From: Paenibacillus agilis
GTDB taxonomy: Bacteria > Bacillota > Bacilli > Paenibacillales > Paenibacillaceae
Reading direction: 5' to 3'
NCBI RefSeq assembly: GCF_007786455.1
Contig: NZ_VNJK01000001.1
Coordinates: forward strand, 2,068,074-2,132,073
Length of the DNA stretch: 64,000 bases
Shown: piece by piece, positions 17,949-26,536 of the stretch
Numbering within the stretch: the first letter of the stretch is position 1
How the letters are laid out: the number at the start of each line of letters is the position of its first letter
Program-made: the position numbers and the translations under genes
The notes under the pieces: model-generated
What the model was told of the DNA's origin: nothing
Databases searched by the model: none
Seen by the model: the letters and a program-made list of their open reading frames with translations, nothing else

Positions 17949-18824
17949 GTGAGTAACATTACTATTCGTTTTTCACCAATGCTACTTGAAATGCATGATC
18001 ACCCATTTGATGATGATAAATACATATTTGAGCCTAAAATAGATGGTCATCGAGCAATATTAACGCATTTTGATCAGAGAACTAGCATATATACACGCTA
18101 CGGGAATAATGTTACCCGTCAATATCCTGAACTACATAGACTGAATTGGCAACATGATGTAGTACTGGATGGAGAAATAGCTTGCAATAATGCAGGTAAA
18201 ATTGATTATGAATCGGTCATGAAACGTCTTAAAACAGAAAGCAGTATGAGGATTAATATATTATCTGCTAATCTACCCGCTACCTTCATTGCTTTTGATA
18301 TATTGTGGTATAAGAATCAAGACCTCCGGTGCTTACCCTTGATCCAGCGGAAAGATATACTTTCACAAGTATGTATGGAAGGCTTTGATCAAATTACTAC
18401 TATTCCTATGTTTGAAAATAAAGGAGTTGTTCTATTTGACTATATTAAAGAACAAAGTATAGAGGGAATAGTTGCGAAGTTAAAAGATAGCAGCTATACA
18501 GGAAAACGATCGAGTTCATGGTTGAAAATCATTAACTGGACGTTTACCACCGTTTATTTAGTTGGATATCATAAGAATGATTTAGGATGGTTAACTTCTA
18601 TACGTTTAGATAATGGTCAATACAAACAAACAGGTATTGTTCAATACGGTATGACTAATGCTCAGAGAAAATTCTATGAGGACTATTGTAAATCCAACCT
18701 CTTCAAGGAAGATAACGAATACGTATATATTGAACCTAGAATCCAAGCTAAAGTGAAGATAAGGAACTGGACTTCAAATGGAATGTTGAGAGTTCCGATT
18801 TTTATTGATTTCGTAGTAGACTAG
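17949..18824 (+). CDS. ATP-dependent DNA ligase (LigD ligase-domain type)
   Basis: About 291 residues: nucleotidyltransferase then OB fold, without polymerase or phosphoesterase domains. Motif I is EPKIDGHRA with the adenylated Lys near residue 29; ELHRLNWQHDVVLDGEIA is motif III-like, TFIAFDILW is IIIa, EGIVAKLKDSSYTGKRSSSWLKI covers motifs IV and V. It should seal ends held by Ku. AAGGAG at 17944-17949 overlaps the GTG at 17949 and instead sits 8 nt before an in-frame ATT at 17958, so the true start may be ATT or a later ATG (17979). It is convergent with tniQ; a bidirectional terminator separates them. Confidence 0.9.
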   Translation: MSNITIRFSPMLLEMHDHPFDDDKYIFEPKIDGHRAILTHFDQRTSIYTRYGNNVTRQYPELHRLNWQHDVVLDGEIACNNAGKIDYESVMKRLKTESSMRINILSANLPATFIAFDILWYKNQDLRCLPLIQRKDILSQVCMEGFDQITTIPMFENKGVVLFDYIKEQSIEGIVAKLKDSSYTGKRSSSWLKIINWTFTTVYLVGYHKNDLGWLTSIRLDNGQYKQTGIVQYGMTNAQRKFYEDYCKSNLFKEDNEYVYIEPRIQAKVKIRNWTSNGMLRVPIFIDFVVD

Positions 18825-18877
18825 TTTCAATTCTTATACCTTTCATATAACTAAAAGAACTCAAAAGTCTTTGAAAT

Positions 18878-18910
18878 AAAAAAACTGAGCTTCCGCTACT
18901 CAGTTTTTTT
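18878..18910. terminator. Bidirectional terminator between ligase and tniQ
   Basis: AAAAAAACTGAG / CTCAGTTTTTTT stem with a 9-nt loop, placed between convergent genes. Confidence 0.85.
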
Positions 18911-18960
18911 ATTTCTTTATAAGTGGTCTAAAGGATTCATCCATTGGCTCGAAATTCCTT

Positions 18961-20445
18961 CTATTGAGTCATACTTAATCGTCTAATATAATCATTAACG
19001 TATTTAAATTGTTCGGTATTATTTGAGCGATTCAACATTGTTAACGCTAACGGGGTATGTTCACATGCGGAAGGACTGACCTTTCTTTTACTCTTAGTAT
19101 TGAAAGGACATATTAAATCCTTTTCTAGTTTATGTTCAGAGATCCTTATCTTTCGGAAATGAATTTTTTTGTTTTTTGTAGAAAATCCAAATGCAACAAT
19201 GAGATTTTCGGGGATGTTTGGTAAATAGACTCCCTTTGCTCCGTGTTTGGCAGAATCATACCAACTATAAAACCAATCTAGATACATCATCCCAATAGAT
19301 TTGGCAAGCATCCATCTAAACGCATTAAAACTATAGTTTCTAAAGTAATCACTGTGTATGATAGTCTGATCGTATAGATCTCTAATAACATCTTCATACA
19401 ATGGTGTAGATATCGTGAAATCATATACAGCATTCATTTTACGAGCACCACAAAATTTTTCGTAAAATGGTGGATATTTTAATAGCGATTGCTTCCAAAA
19501 GACATAAGCATATGCGTAGGGACAAATCTCTGGAAAAGGCTCACCAGGTTCTTTCAATAAACAATTTAATCTTTTAATGCATGACTTATGTTTATGTATA
19601 TAGGTACGACGTAAATATTTATCAATTGATTTAAATACGTCTCTAGTGATGTCATAGATTTGCTTGTATATCCAGGTGTTATTAAAGTCGAAAGATTGAA
19701 TCGATTCTTCTCCCATATAATATTCATATCGAATCTGCTTTTCTACTTCACTTGGTAGTAACAGTTGTTCAAAGTCGAAATTTACTCTTCTTTTACTAAG
19801 ATCGTTAATAATCCTCCAATGCAATCCACGTGTCTGATCAGCATTTTTTGTATTGTTGATTATCCACTTAGTAAGTGATTTGTTTTGAATCTTAAATCTT
19901 TGGCTCCATCGGCTCCATTTCGTACTAAGATCTAACAATGGATGACCACATTTACAAGTAAATGCATCTGATAAACCCTCACCTAACAAGTACGGAATCG
20001 GCTGCTTACAGTTGTGACATAAATTAATTAACTGCTTGTTGTGATACGGACAGTAGTCAATAAGCAAAAACTGATGACAGAGGCTATGGTGACCAACCTC
20101 CATGCATTCTACACACCAATGCAGGTTATTTTTTAGCCAATATTGTTCGTAATTGCAGTTCGTCCTTACACTTCTAATAAGTGAATCAAAATATTCGTTA
20201 TTATGAGCATGGAGGTTGTAGTTCAAAAATCTAGAAAGAGCATCACTATCTACACCCTGTAATGTAATTAAATTACGCATAGACCTAGTAAATGAAGGAG
20301 TCATATTTGGCCCTACTCTTCTACCGATTACACTTACGAGTTCTTTATGACTTAGGACATTGGCAAAAGCGAATTTTTCTAAAATGGACCATGGGGATTC
20401 AAATGGATGAATCCACTCTTTTCTCCAAACAACGTTCATCGACAT
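18961..20445 (-). CDS. tniQ: TniQ/TnsD-family target-selection protein
   Basis: About 494 residues. The N-terminus reads HPFESPWSILEKFAFAN, the usual TniQ opening. Zinc-binding pairs follow at about 110-175: WCVECMEVGHHSLCHQF, YCPYHNK, LCHNCKQ and CKCGHPLL. The C-terminal half (about 200-490) is long, as in TnsD-type proteins that read a specific attachment site, rather than the short TniQ of CRISPR-guided elements. It should bind target DNA and recruit TnsC. ATG 20445 is preferred (AAAGGA upstream); a TTG lies one codon earlier. It follows tnsC by about 20 bp. Which sequence it recognises is unknown. Confidence 0.85.
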   Translation of the reverse strand: MSMNVVWRKEWIHPFESPWSILEKFAFANVLSHKELVSVIGRRVGPNMTPSFTRSMRNLITLQGVDSDALSRFLNYNLHAHNNEYFDSLIRSVRTNCNYEQYWLKNNLHWCVECMEVGHHSLCHQFLLIDYCPYHNKQLINLCHNCKQPIPYLLGEGLSDAFTCKCGHPLLDLSTKWSRWSQRFKIQNKSLTKWIINNTKNADQTRGLHWRIINDLSKRRVNFDFEQLLLPSEVEKQIRYEYYMGEESIQSFDFNNTWIYKQIYDITRDVFKSIDKYLRRTYIHKHKSCIKRLNCLLKEPGEPFPEICPYAYAYVFWKQSLLKYPPFYEKFCGARKMNAVYDFTISTPLYEDVIRDLYDQTIIHSDYFRNYSFNAFRWMLAKSIGMMYLDWFYSWYDSAKHGAKGVYLPNIPENLIVAFGFSTKNKKIHFRKIRISEHKLEKDLICPFNTKSKRKVSPSACEHTPLALTMLNRSNNTEQFKYVNDYIRRLSMTQ

Positions 20446-20464
20446 CAATCATCCTTTATTTAAA

Positions 20465-21421
20465 CTAAGCTAGAGCCATATATATTTCAGATTCAATATA
20501 CCCAGAGTCTTTAACAGCATTCTTCCAAAGGTCTTGTGTCGGCCAGTATATATCATCTGCACAACCTTGTTTCATTGCATTCTCAACCGTAAATGCAAAG
20601 TACTCCATAGGAATTTCTAAACTTTTTGATAAACCATATTCTCGCCGAATGTCTTTAAAAAGACTGTATAAATCAGCTGCACATTTTTCTAATCTATGTC
20701 CTTCTTCGAAAGCTTTTGGGAAATAATATCGTGTAAAACTCCACCCGCTTCCTTCAGGATATTCGGAAACCTGATCATAGCATTTTAAGCAAAACTTAAT
20801 ATCTTCAATTGTACGAATACCATAGAATTGATGCTCCTTTGTCATAAATCGACCAATGATTTGAGATTTCTTTTGTTCTAAAAAGAAAGTCCTGCGCGAC
20901 AACAATTCTTCTTGACCAACTGAAATGACAGTTAGACTAATCTTCGCACGATCGAGCTCGTTATAAATATCAATCAGCCAATTGTAATGTAACTCAGTTA
21001 AACGATGTGCCTCGTCAATTATGAGGACGACTCTACGTAATTTTGATTTCTCTCCTTGTTCAATTAGCAAGTTTACAATCTGACTTCTCATGTTGGAAGG
21101 TTTTCTTTTGGAAGGAAAGGGAAACTTAAAATCATTTAACATATCGAGAAAGAACTTTTCTTCACTTGGCATACGGTACAAGTTACAAGATGTTGAGAAG
21201 ATGGGTATAGGTGCCCCTAGTTTCTCAGGAATATATCGCATAGCAAATTGAATAGAGCTACTTTTTCCTATTCGCGGTCGTCCGTATACGATTATGCCAG
21301 GACTTCGATTTGATACTGTTTTCATTAACGTCTCCATTAATTTTAAAACTTCCCTTGTTGGTAATACATAATGACCTTGTTCAACAGGATGGACACCATT
21401 TGGGATACTAGGCCTATTCAT
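20465..21421 (-). CDS. tnsC: TnsC-type AAA+ ATPase
   Basis: 318 residues. Walker A is GRPRIGKSS (47-55) and Walker B VVLIIDEAH (131-139); sensor-like ISVGQEELL follows. This AAA+ protein bridges the target selector and the transposase and provides target immunity in Tn7-like systems. GGAG lies 9 nt upstream of ATG. It is the third gene of the tnsABC-tniQ run, 17 bp after tnsB. It resembles the TniB/TnsC group in size and motifs, shorter than Escherichia coli TnsC (about 555 residues). Confidence 0.88.
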   Translation of the reverse strand: MNRPSIPNGVHPVEQGHYVLPTREVLKLMETLMKTVSNRSPGIIVYGRPRIGKSSSIQFAMRYIPEKLGAPIPIFSTSCNLYRMPSEEKFFLDMLNDFKFPFPSKRKPSNMRSQIVNLLIEQGEKSKLRRVVLIIDEAHRLTELHYNWLIDIYNELDRAKISLTVISVGQEELLSRRTFFLEQKKSQIIGRFMTKEHQFYGIRTIEDIKFCLKCYDQVSEYPEGSGWSFTRYYFPKAFEEGHRLEKCAADLYSLFKDIRREYGLSKSLEIPMEYFAFTVENAMKQGCADDIYWPTQDLWKNAVKDSGYIESEIYMALA

Positions 21422-21438
21422 TCCTATTTACTCCTAAC

Positions 21439-23400
21439 TTAATATGTAATGGTCTTGTATTGTGTAAGGATTTCCTCAAGATTTTTGGAATTGGTTGCAT
21501 CTATTTGGCTGTTGAGTTGACGAGCATTTTCTAAAGGATTAGTCGTGTCAATTACTTGTTGCTGTTGAGGGTTAGCTTTTTCCTTCTCCCTTGTGTATTT
21601 TTTGACTTTAGTAATCTTATTAGCATCACGTCTTGGTCCCGCTTTAGCTTGTTGTGTCAAATAATCTGTATACACAAACACAGGATCGTCCCAACTTGTA
21701 TAGTGAATTAGCTTATTAATTACAAGTTTATTGATCTCTTTTCTCATTTGTAAATTATGCGGGCTCAAAGACCACTTACCCACAGCAACTAATACCCCAA
21801 ATTCACTACCATCTGGTAAGAAAGATCGAATCGTTCGTAAGTCATCGATATTTACATGCAAGCTAAGTTCAGTACCAATTAAATGAGCTGAACTAGCTAG
21901 CTTATCATTCCTGTATTCGACCCCTTCATATTGAATGTAAGGTCTTTTTCCGGTCCCTATACTTCCTCTAACTGTTCGTTTTATTGTTGTTTGCATAAAC
22001 AACATCTCCGATCTTTTACTTTCATCAAGAATGCGAGGAGACATTCCGCTTGATATTCGTTTTTCTAACAATTCGAGTGGTGATTGGTGATAAATACTCT
22101 GATGAGGCGTCCCGTTATAGTTCGCAATTATTACTTCAACAAGCTCCTCTAAATGACTGTAGGTTATCGAAAACTTGATGGCCTTTTCATCTGGATTCTG
22201 TCTGCGTGGATCTTTGGGATGGCTACCAGTTGTGTTCGGGAGACGATGAATTTGTTCAGCAAATGATTTGAAATATCGTTCGATAGTTCCCCGACGCATT
22301 GGAAGCGAAACCGGTCCTAATGAAGTTGTGCAACCAAGTAGATAGTGCAATCGATCTTGCACTAGGTTTGCAAGGTGAGATCTGGCGTTATCAAACAATA
22401 TAATATCCCAGACAGCCCACTCCATTTCTGGTGATAATTCAGAAGGAAATCCACCTGTTCCTTGGTATGATAAATTGTCTATTGATAATGTTTTTCTGTT
22501 GTGTGGCACGATAGCATTTCTAATACAGGTCATGACATCACTAGCGCTATATTCTTTATTCAAAGATATCGAGTAGCCAATCACATTGTGCGTTGCTTCG
22601 TCGATTATACATAAAATCCAGAAACGCTCGAGCACACGTACAACTTCATCTCCATCTGGAGTAGTTAGACGAACAGCAAATATAGCATCAATACGATGAC
22701 CATCAAATTGGACGACTTGGTATGGCGTCATGGTACTTTGATGATTTGCTTCCCCAATTCCAGAATGGCGTATTTTTTGACTTGCATCTTCTCCATAACG
22801 CTTTGCTGCCCTGTGGATATGAGTGTTATGCAAATTCTTTAGGTATCTGTAGATGGTTCGGTAAGCCATATGTTCTGTATTAAATGGATAAGCATGTAAC
22901 GGTATGTTTTTATCTCTACAGGCATCCACAAACTTCTTATGTATGTATTTTGGTCTCATTACGGGCTCCATACCTCTTCTATTTCGATTAAAATAGAGGT
23001 CAATGATTAACTCTTCAATATCGGGGTATTTTTCCAAAAGCAATTTAAACTCGCCAGTTTTTTTTCCATGGTTTCTCTTCTTGCTTGTAGGATTTAACTC
23101 GTATTGCTTAACTCTTTTATTAGGAATTAAGGCTCTGTAGCCCAATACGTCTCCATTTACGTCAAATGATAGGCATCTAGTAATTAATCGATGAAGATTC
23201 TTTCTTTGAATATTAGTAAGAGCATGTATATCCTTCATACTGACTCTTTTTGTGACGTACATATCCACTGCTTGCTTTCTGGTTAGAAATATCTCTCGAT
23301 CTAAGGGATCTAACTGCATAGGGTCTACAGTAGGCCACAATGCTAGATTTACTTGTTCAGGCAGAAGACTTTCTTTATAGATGAACTTACTCCTCGTCAT
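21439..23400 (-). CDS. tnsB: TnsB-type DDE transposase
   Basis: About 653 residues. An N-terminal helix-turn-helix region (about 35-100 and 120-200) precedes an integrase-fold core with the catalytic triad D233 in QFDGHRID, D337 in ILFDNARSH and E374 in GTIERYFKSF (DD-36-E), then a Mu-C-like beta-barrel (RTVRGSIGTGKRPYIQYEG). It should bind the 20-21-bp end repeats and join 3' ends. The ATG at 23400 has GGAGG 9 nt upstream and the start overlaps the tnsA stop, so translation is coupled. The C-terminal tail is Gln/Lys-rich, suitable for contacting TnsC. Confidence 0.93.
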   Translation of the reverse strand: MTRSKFIYKESLLPEQVNLALWPTVDPMQLDPLDREIFLTRKQAVDMYVTKRVSMKDIHALTNIQRKNLHRLITRCLSFDVNGDVLGYRALIPNKRVKQYELNPTSKKRNHGKKTGEFKLLLEKYPDIEELIIDLYFNRNRRGMEPVMRPKYIHKKFVDACRDKNIPLHAYPFNTEHMAYRTIYRYLKNLHNTHIHRAAKRYGEDASQKIRHSGIGEANHQSTMTPYQVVQFDGHRIDAIFAVRLTTPDGDEVVRVLERFWILCIIDEATHNVIGYSISLNKEYSASDVMTCIRNAIVPHNRKTLSIDNLSYQGTGGFPSELSPEMEWAVWDIILFDNARSHLANLVQDRLHYLLGCTTSLGPVSLPMRRGTIERYFKSFAEQIHRLPNTTGSHPKDPRRQNPDEKAIKFSITYSHLEELVEVIIANYNGTPHQSIYHQSPLELLEKRISSGMSPRILDESKRSEMLFMQTTIKRTVRGSIGTGKRPYIQYEGVEYRNDKLASSAHLIGTELSLHVNIDDLRTIRSFLPDGSEFGVLVAVGKWSLSPHNLQMRKEINKLVINKLIHYTSWDDPVFVYTDYLTQQAKAGPRRDANKITKVKKYTREKEKANPQQQQVIDTTNPLENARQLNSQIDATNSKNLEEILTQYKTITY

Positions 23401-24049
23401 CAATCCAAACCTCCGTACTGTGTCCCCATAACGTTTCTGTTATGTTGGTGCACACAACACCCGTATACATGAGCCATGCGCAAATATTAATCATTTTATT
23501 AATTGTAAACTCACTATCTAGTTTTCGAAGCAGCTCTTGAATAGTGCATCGTCCCATCTTTATAGCGCATAAAATCTTCTCAGTATTATCGGGCTTCTGC
23601 ATATTGGATACAATGGACAACATTTTAATTCGATTCTCCCTCTCGATCCTGCTCTCTCGTATTGATGCTTCTGTCATTACGATATGTTTATAACCGTTTT
23701 CTTCGCACCATTTCTGTTGTGCACCAATCTGTCTCATCGTGCGTGAGTATCTATGATGATGAGGTTTTAATTCAATTGAGTATTTGATTTCTACAAATAC
23801 TTCTTCACCGTCCTGATATTTAATCCACATATCAAATATGCTCGTATGAATCTTCTCGTTACAAACATAACTGATTTCTAGTGGCTGTTCGCAATAGGTT
23901 ATTACATTAGGATTCGTATCAACTCGAACAAAATGATCAAACTCTAAATCACTATACAGCCCCACTTTGCGCCCCACTTTAGGACCATTTGAAGTCCAGT
24001 AATTATTCCCGTATTTTTTATTACGTGAAATTACAATAGGACTAAACAT
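23387..24049 (-). CDS. tnsA: TnsA-type endonuclease
   Basis: 220 residues. The N-terminal restriction-endonuclease fold carries the TnsA signature: Glu36 in YSDLEFD, Asp73 in TSIFDMWIK and the EIK pair Glu87-Ile-Lys89 in EVFVEIKYS. The C-terminal part (about 110-220) is the winged TnsA_C-like domain. TnsA cuts the 5' ends, so with TnsB the element should move by cut-and-paste rather than by cointegrate. ATG 24049 is chosen because AGAGGG lies 9 nt upstream; an ATG three codons earlier touches that site. It is the first gene of the operon. A palindrome at 24096-24114 lies just upstream. Confidence 0.92.
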   Translation of the reverse strand: MFSPIVISRNKKYGNNYWTSNGPKVGRKVGLYSDLEFDHFVRVDTNPNVITYCEQPLEISYVCNEKIHTSIFDMWIKYQDGEEVFVEIKYSIELKPHHHRYSRTMRQIGAQQKWCEENGYKHIVMTEASIRESRIERENRIKMLSIVSNMQKPDNTEKILCAIKMGRCTIQELLRKLDSEFTINKMINICAWLMYTGVVCTNITETLWGHSTEVWIDDEE

Positions 24050-24095
24050 TTCTATCATCCCTCTTAAATGTGCTTACTAATGACCTATTTCCAAA

Positions 24096-24114
24096 AGGTT
24101 TAAATGTTAAACCT
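24096..24114. promoter_or_regulatory. Palindromic operator candidate upstream of tnsA
   Basis: AGGTTTAA-ATG-TTAAACCT is a perfect 8-bp inverted repeat with a 3-bp centre, 47 bp upstream of tnsA and in the divergent gap to an XRE regulator gene. Confidence 0.5.
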
Positions 24115-24154
24115 ACTATCAGCCATTTCTTATTAAAAATATGATTATATTAAG

Positions 24155-24184
24155 TTGACTATTAGGGAATGCTAGAATTATAGA
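24155..24184 (+). promoter_or_regulatory. Promoter of first XRE regulator
   Basis: TTGACT (24155) and TATAGA (24179) are 18 bp apart, 25 bp before the start codon. Confidence 0.5.
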
Positions 24185-24208
24185 ATGGATACATGGGAGG
24201 TCTACATT

Positions 24209-24424
24209 ATGACAGAGCAAGAAATATACACATTTATTGGTTCAAACATACGTAGATGGCGGATATCTAAGAAATGGACTCAAGACGAATTAGGCGTAAA
24301 ACTAGAAATGTCACGTCCATCAATTTCAAATATTGAGGCAGGAAGACACCATATTAGCTTGCACTTGTTGTTTCGACTAGCAGTCATATTAGAAATATCC
24401 CCTCAAGAACTGATTTCACAATAG
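24209..24424 (+). CDS. Small XRE-family (Cro/CI-type) regulator
   Basis: 71 residues, almost only a helix-turn-helix: IGSNIRRWRISKKWTQDELGVKLEMSRPSISNIEAGRHH. ATG 24209 has GGGAGG 8 nt upstream. It is divergent from the tnsABC-tniQ operon and the palindrome between them is a likely binding site. By position it is a candidate repressor of transposition genes. It may also control the neighbouring cargo. Confidence 0.88.
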   Translation: MTEQEIYTFIGSNIRRWRISKKWTQDELGVKLEMSRPSISNIEAGRHHISLHLLFRLAVILEISPQELISQ

Positions 24425-24427
24425 GAG

Positions 24428-24721
24428 CTAGGACTTTGTAGACTTTTTCTTTAGAATTTTTTGAATATCTTGATGATACTTTTCAATAGTCGTTTGAGTA
24501 ATATTAGAATCCATACAAATAGCACGTGCTAAAGCATGATGTGTTGAAATGACAATTTCATCAGGTGTTGTTGGATTGTACATGATTGGTACGTACCATT
24601 CCCCTACAGTTCTCACCTTGTCGTACCAACTTTCTTTTGTCATCACATTACTTACATAATAATGATTACGATACTTCAAGCCTTTTATAGTCATTCTGGC
24701 TATATCCTTGTAAGCAGCCAT
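24428..24721 (-). CDS. Hypothetical protein, 97 aa
   Basis: 97 residues opening MAAYKDIARMTIKGLKYRNHYYVSN, with a Lys-rich C-terminus. AAAGGGGG is 7 nt upstream of ATG 24721. It is convergent with the first XRE gene (4 bp between stops) and divergent from the second. I do not recognise a family; it has no signal peptide, membrane segment or cysteine cluster. Such small genes beside XRE regulators can be antitoxins or regulators, but there is no direct evidence. Confidence 0.65.
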   Translation of the reverse strand: MAAYKDIARMTIKGLKYRNHYYVSNVMTKESWYDKVRTVGEWYVPIMYNPTTPDEIVISTHHALARAICMDSNITQTTIEKYHQDIQKILKKKSTKS

Positions 24722-24766
24722 AATTAGCCCCCTTTTTAATTAAAGTTGACAAAAAAACTATTTTTA

Positions 24767-24780
24767 ATACATATATGTAT
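24767..24780. promoter_or_regulatory. Palindrome upstream of second XRE gene
   Basis: ATACATATATGTAT is a perfect 14-bp palindrome downstream of a TTGACA (24746-24751) in the divergent gap between the 97-aa gene and the 114-aa XRE gene. It is a plausible autoregulatory operator. Confidence 0.4.
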
Positions 24781-24857
24781 CATTTATTAATAATGATATT
24801 CAAATGTGTATGTATCCATGACTTTATGTTGCTTACACTAGTTTTTGAGGTGTAGTC

Positions 24858-25202
24858 ATGGATAATTCCATCTTAGCAAGTGTAGGTTTTCGAGTCAGAG
24901 AAATAAGAAAAGAGCGTAAACTCTCTCAAGAGCAATTAGGAGAAATCGCAGGATTTCATTTTTCATATATAGGTGGAATCGAGCGTGGAGAGAAGAACGT
25001 GTCATTGTTAAACCTTCAACGAATCGCTGATGCGCTTAATGTACCTGTGTACGAGCTGCTTAAATATGAAGTAAAAACGAAATCACCACATTCAGAGAAA
25101 GAACATCTTTTGGTGGAGATTCAACAACTAGCAGTAAAAATGAATTCTAAAGACCTAAAAAAAATGGTGTTATTTATAACTGAAATAATGGACAACAAAT
25201 AG
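24858..25202 (+). CDS. XRE-family regulator, 114 aa
   Basis: 114 residues: a helix-turn-helix (VGFRVREIRKERKLSQEQLG, then FHFSYIGGIERGEKNVSLLNLQRIADALNVPVYELL) and a C-terminal helical tail of about 45 residues. GAGGTG is 5 nt upstream of ATG. It is convergent with mcrC and ends inside a long hairpin. Regulators of this type often control restriction genes as C proteins; a role in delaying McrBC expression is possible but inferred from neighbours only. Confidence 0.88.
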   Translation: MDNSILASVGFRVREIRKERKLSQEQLGEIAGFHFSYIGGIERGEKNVSLLNLQRIADALNVPVYELLKYEVKTKSPHSEKEHLLVEIQQLAVKMNSKDLKKMVLFITEIMDNK

Positions 25203-25235
25203 GCCCCCTCATGTAATAGGCCTATTTGTTGTCCA
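25189..25235. terminator. Long hairpin between XRE gene and mcrC
   Basis: A perfect 17-bp inverted repeat, TGGACAACAAATAGGCC at 25189-25205 and its complement at 25219-25235, with a 13-nt loop. It contains the XRE stop codon. There is no T run, so it may protect both convergent messages or act as a weak terminator. Confidence 0.55.
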
Positions 25236-25276
25236 TTGTCTGCTACATCGTTCTTTCAACTTATCTTCCCTTAAAC

Positions 25277-26536
25277 CTATTTCTCCTCCCATCCAGATTC
25301 AGCTATGATCCCTCGTAAGTCCTCTTGGGTCTCTAACCAATGTGTAATTCGTACCATCCGTACACAAATTCTCTTACTTGAGTTGGCTGCCAAGGTCCAA
25401 TTCCGGCCGGAAGCCGCTCCATCCATTGCAGGGTACAGTAATACGGCTCTTCTAGCATATGGGTATCCCGTCACGTAGGCGTACATTTGATAGATATCAC
25501 CTTGCTGATACTTGTTAATATCCTTCCATTTCGTATCCATTATTAAAGTCCAGACATATTCCCCATTCACCTGCCGCTCTCCCAAGACAATATCGGGGAT
25601 CAGCTGAATATTATCCAGACCAGAGTCCTCATTTCTGAGCAGTTTAACCTCTTTATGCTGAAGCCGAATTACCGCTTCTCTTCCTAATGTCATCTGCTGC
25701 AGGACACGGCCGACATACATCTCATAGAGCGAATGCACTTCGAACAAGAAGGAGAAACATTCCTCTTTCGCTCCCCTGTGTAGTACCGACATGTGGGATA
25801 GCATCAATTTCGCTAACCGGAAGGCTGGTTCAAATCTGGAGGTCTGTCGGTCAAAGTGCACCTGATTGAGCAACTCTTTCACATTTCCCGGGACGTCTAA
25901 CTCTTCAAAACACCCGAATAGGTGCAGCAACTTTTTCCGGATTGAAGGATCCAACACCTTCCGTTTCAGGATTACCAAGGTTTTATAAAAAACAAAATTT
26001 AAAGGGATGGCGTGAGTCCTTTCATTGAAACTGCAATAAGCCCGTGACTTATCGGCTGCATTATATTGGAGGTGCTTCGTTACCATAAGCCTTCCCTTCA
26101 GTCGTTGGGAGTTTTCCTCCAGCTCGGCATAACCGGTCGCTAATCCCCGCTTTAACTGCTTCTCCAGCTCCATACAGAAGGCGGCAGCGGTCCAGCTTAA
26201 CAAATCCTCCGCTACCACTTGTACAGCCGCCGCGGCCGATCCCATTTTGTATGGGATATAGCCGCATACGCCAAGCATATTAAGAAGAGCCGACCTGCCT
26301 TCATCTTCCCCAATCTGTAGTTTAGGTACAATGTCTATTTGAACACGGGATAAACGGATCGAACCTACGATGTTAATAAACTTCACCCGATTGTAGCCCA
26401 ATTCCAACCATTCAAGCTTCGGATATATACTGGTCATATACACAAGAAGCTCTTTTAGGTCTTCTTCCATAAAAGAGCTACTGGGTCTGGCCTCTAGCCA
26501 ATCATAAGCCTCCCGCACTACTACAACCTTACTCAT
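25277..26536 (-). CDS. mcrC: McrC-like nuclease subunit of type IV restriction system
   Basis: 419 residues. McrC-family features: LEWLELGYNRVKFINIVGSIRLS near the N-terminus, the MLGVCGYIP segment, and a C-terminal PD-(D/E)xK nuclease core with PDIVL near 315 and LIMDTKWKD near 337. McrC binds the McrB ring and cuts DNA containing modified cytosine. The start overlaps mcrB by 8 bp (coupled). GC content here and in mcrB is visibly higher than in the tns genes, suggesting that the pair came from another source. Confidence 0.9.
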   Translation of the reverse strand: MSKVVVVREAYDWLEARPSSSFMEEDLKELLVYMTSIYPKLEWLELGYNRVKFINIVGSIRLSRVQIDIVPKLQIGEDEGRSALLNMLGVCGYIPYKMGSAAAAVQVVAEDLLSWTAAAFCMELEKQLKRGLATGYAELEENSQRLKGRLMVTKHLQYNAADKSRAYCSFNERTHAIPLNFVFYKTLVILKRKVLDPSIRKKLLHLFGCFEELDVPGNVKELLNQVHFDRQTSRFEPAFRLAKLMLSHMSVLHRGAKEECFSFLFEVHSLYEMYVGRVLQQMTLGREAVIRLQHKEVKLLRNEDSGLDNIQLIPDIVLGERQVNGEYVWTLIMDTKWKDINKYQQGDIYQMYAYVTGYPYARRAVLLYPAMDGAASGRNWTLAANSSKRICVRMVRITHWLETQEDLRGIIAESGWEEK

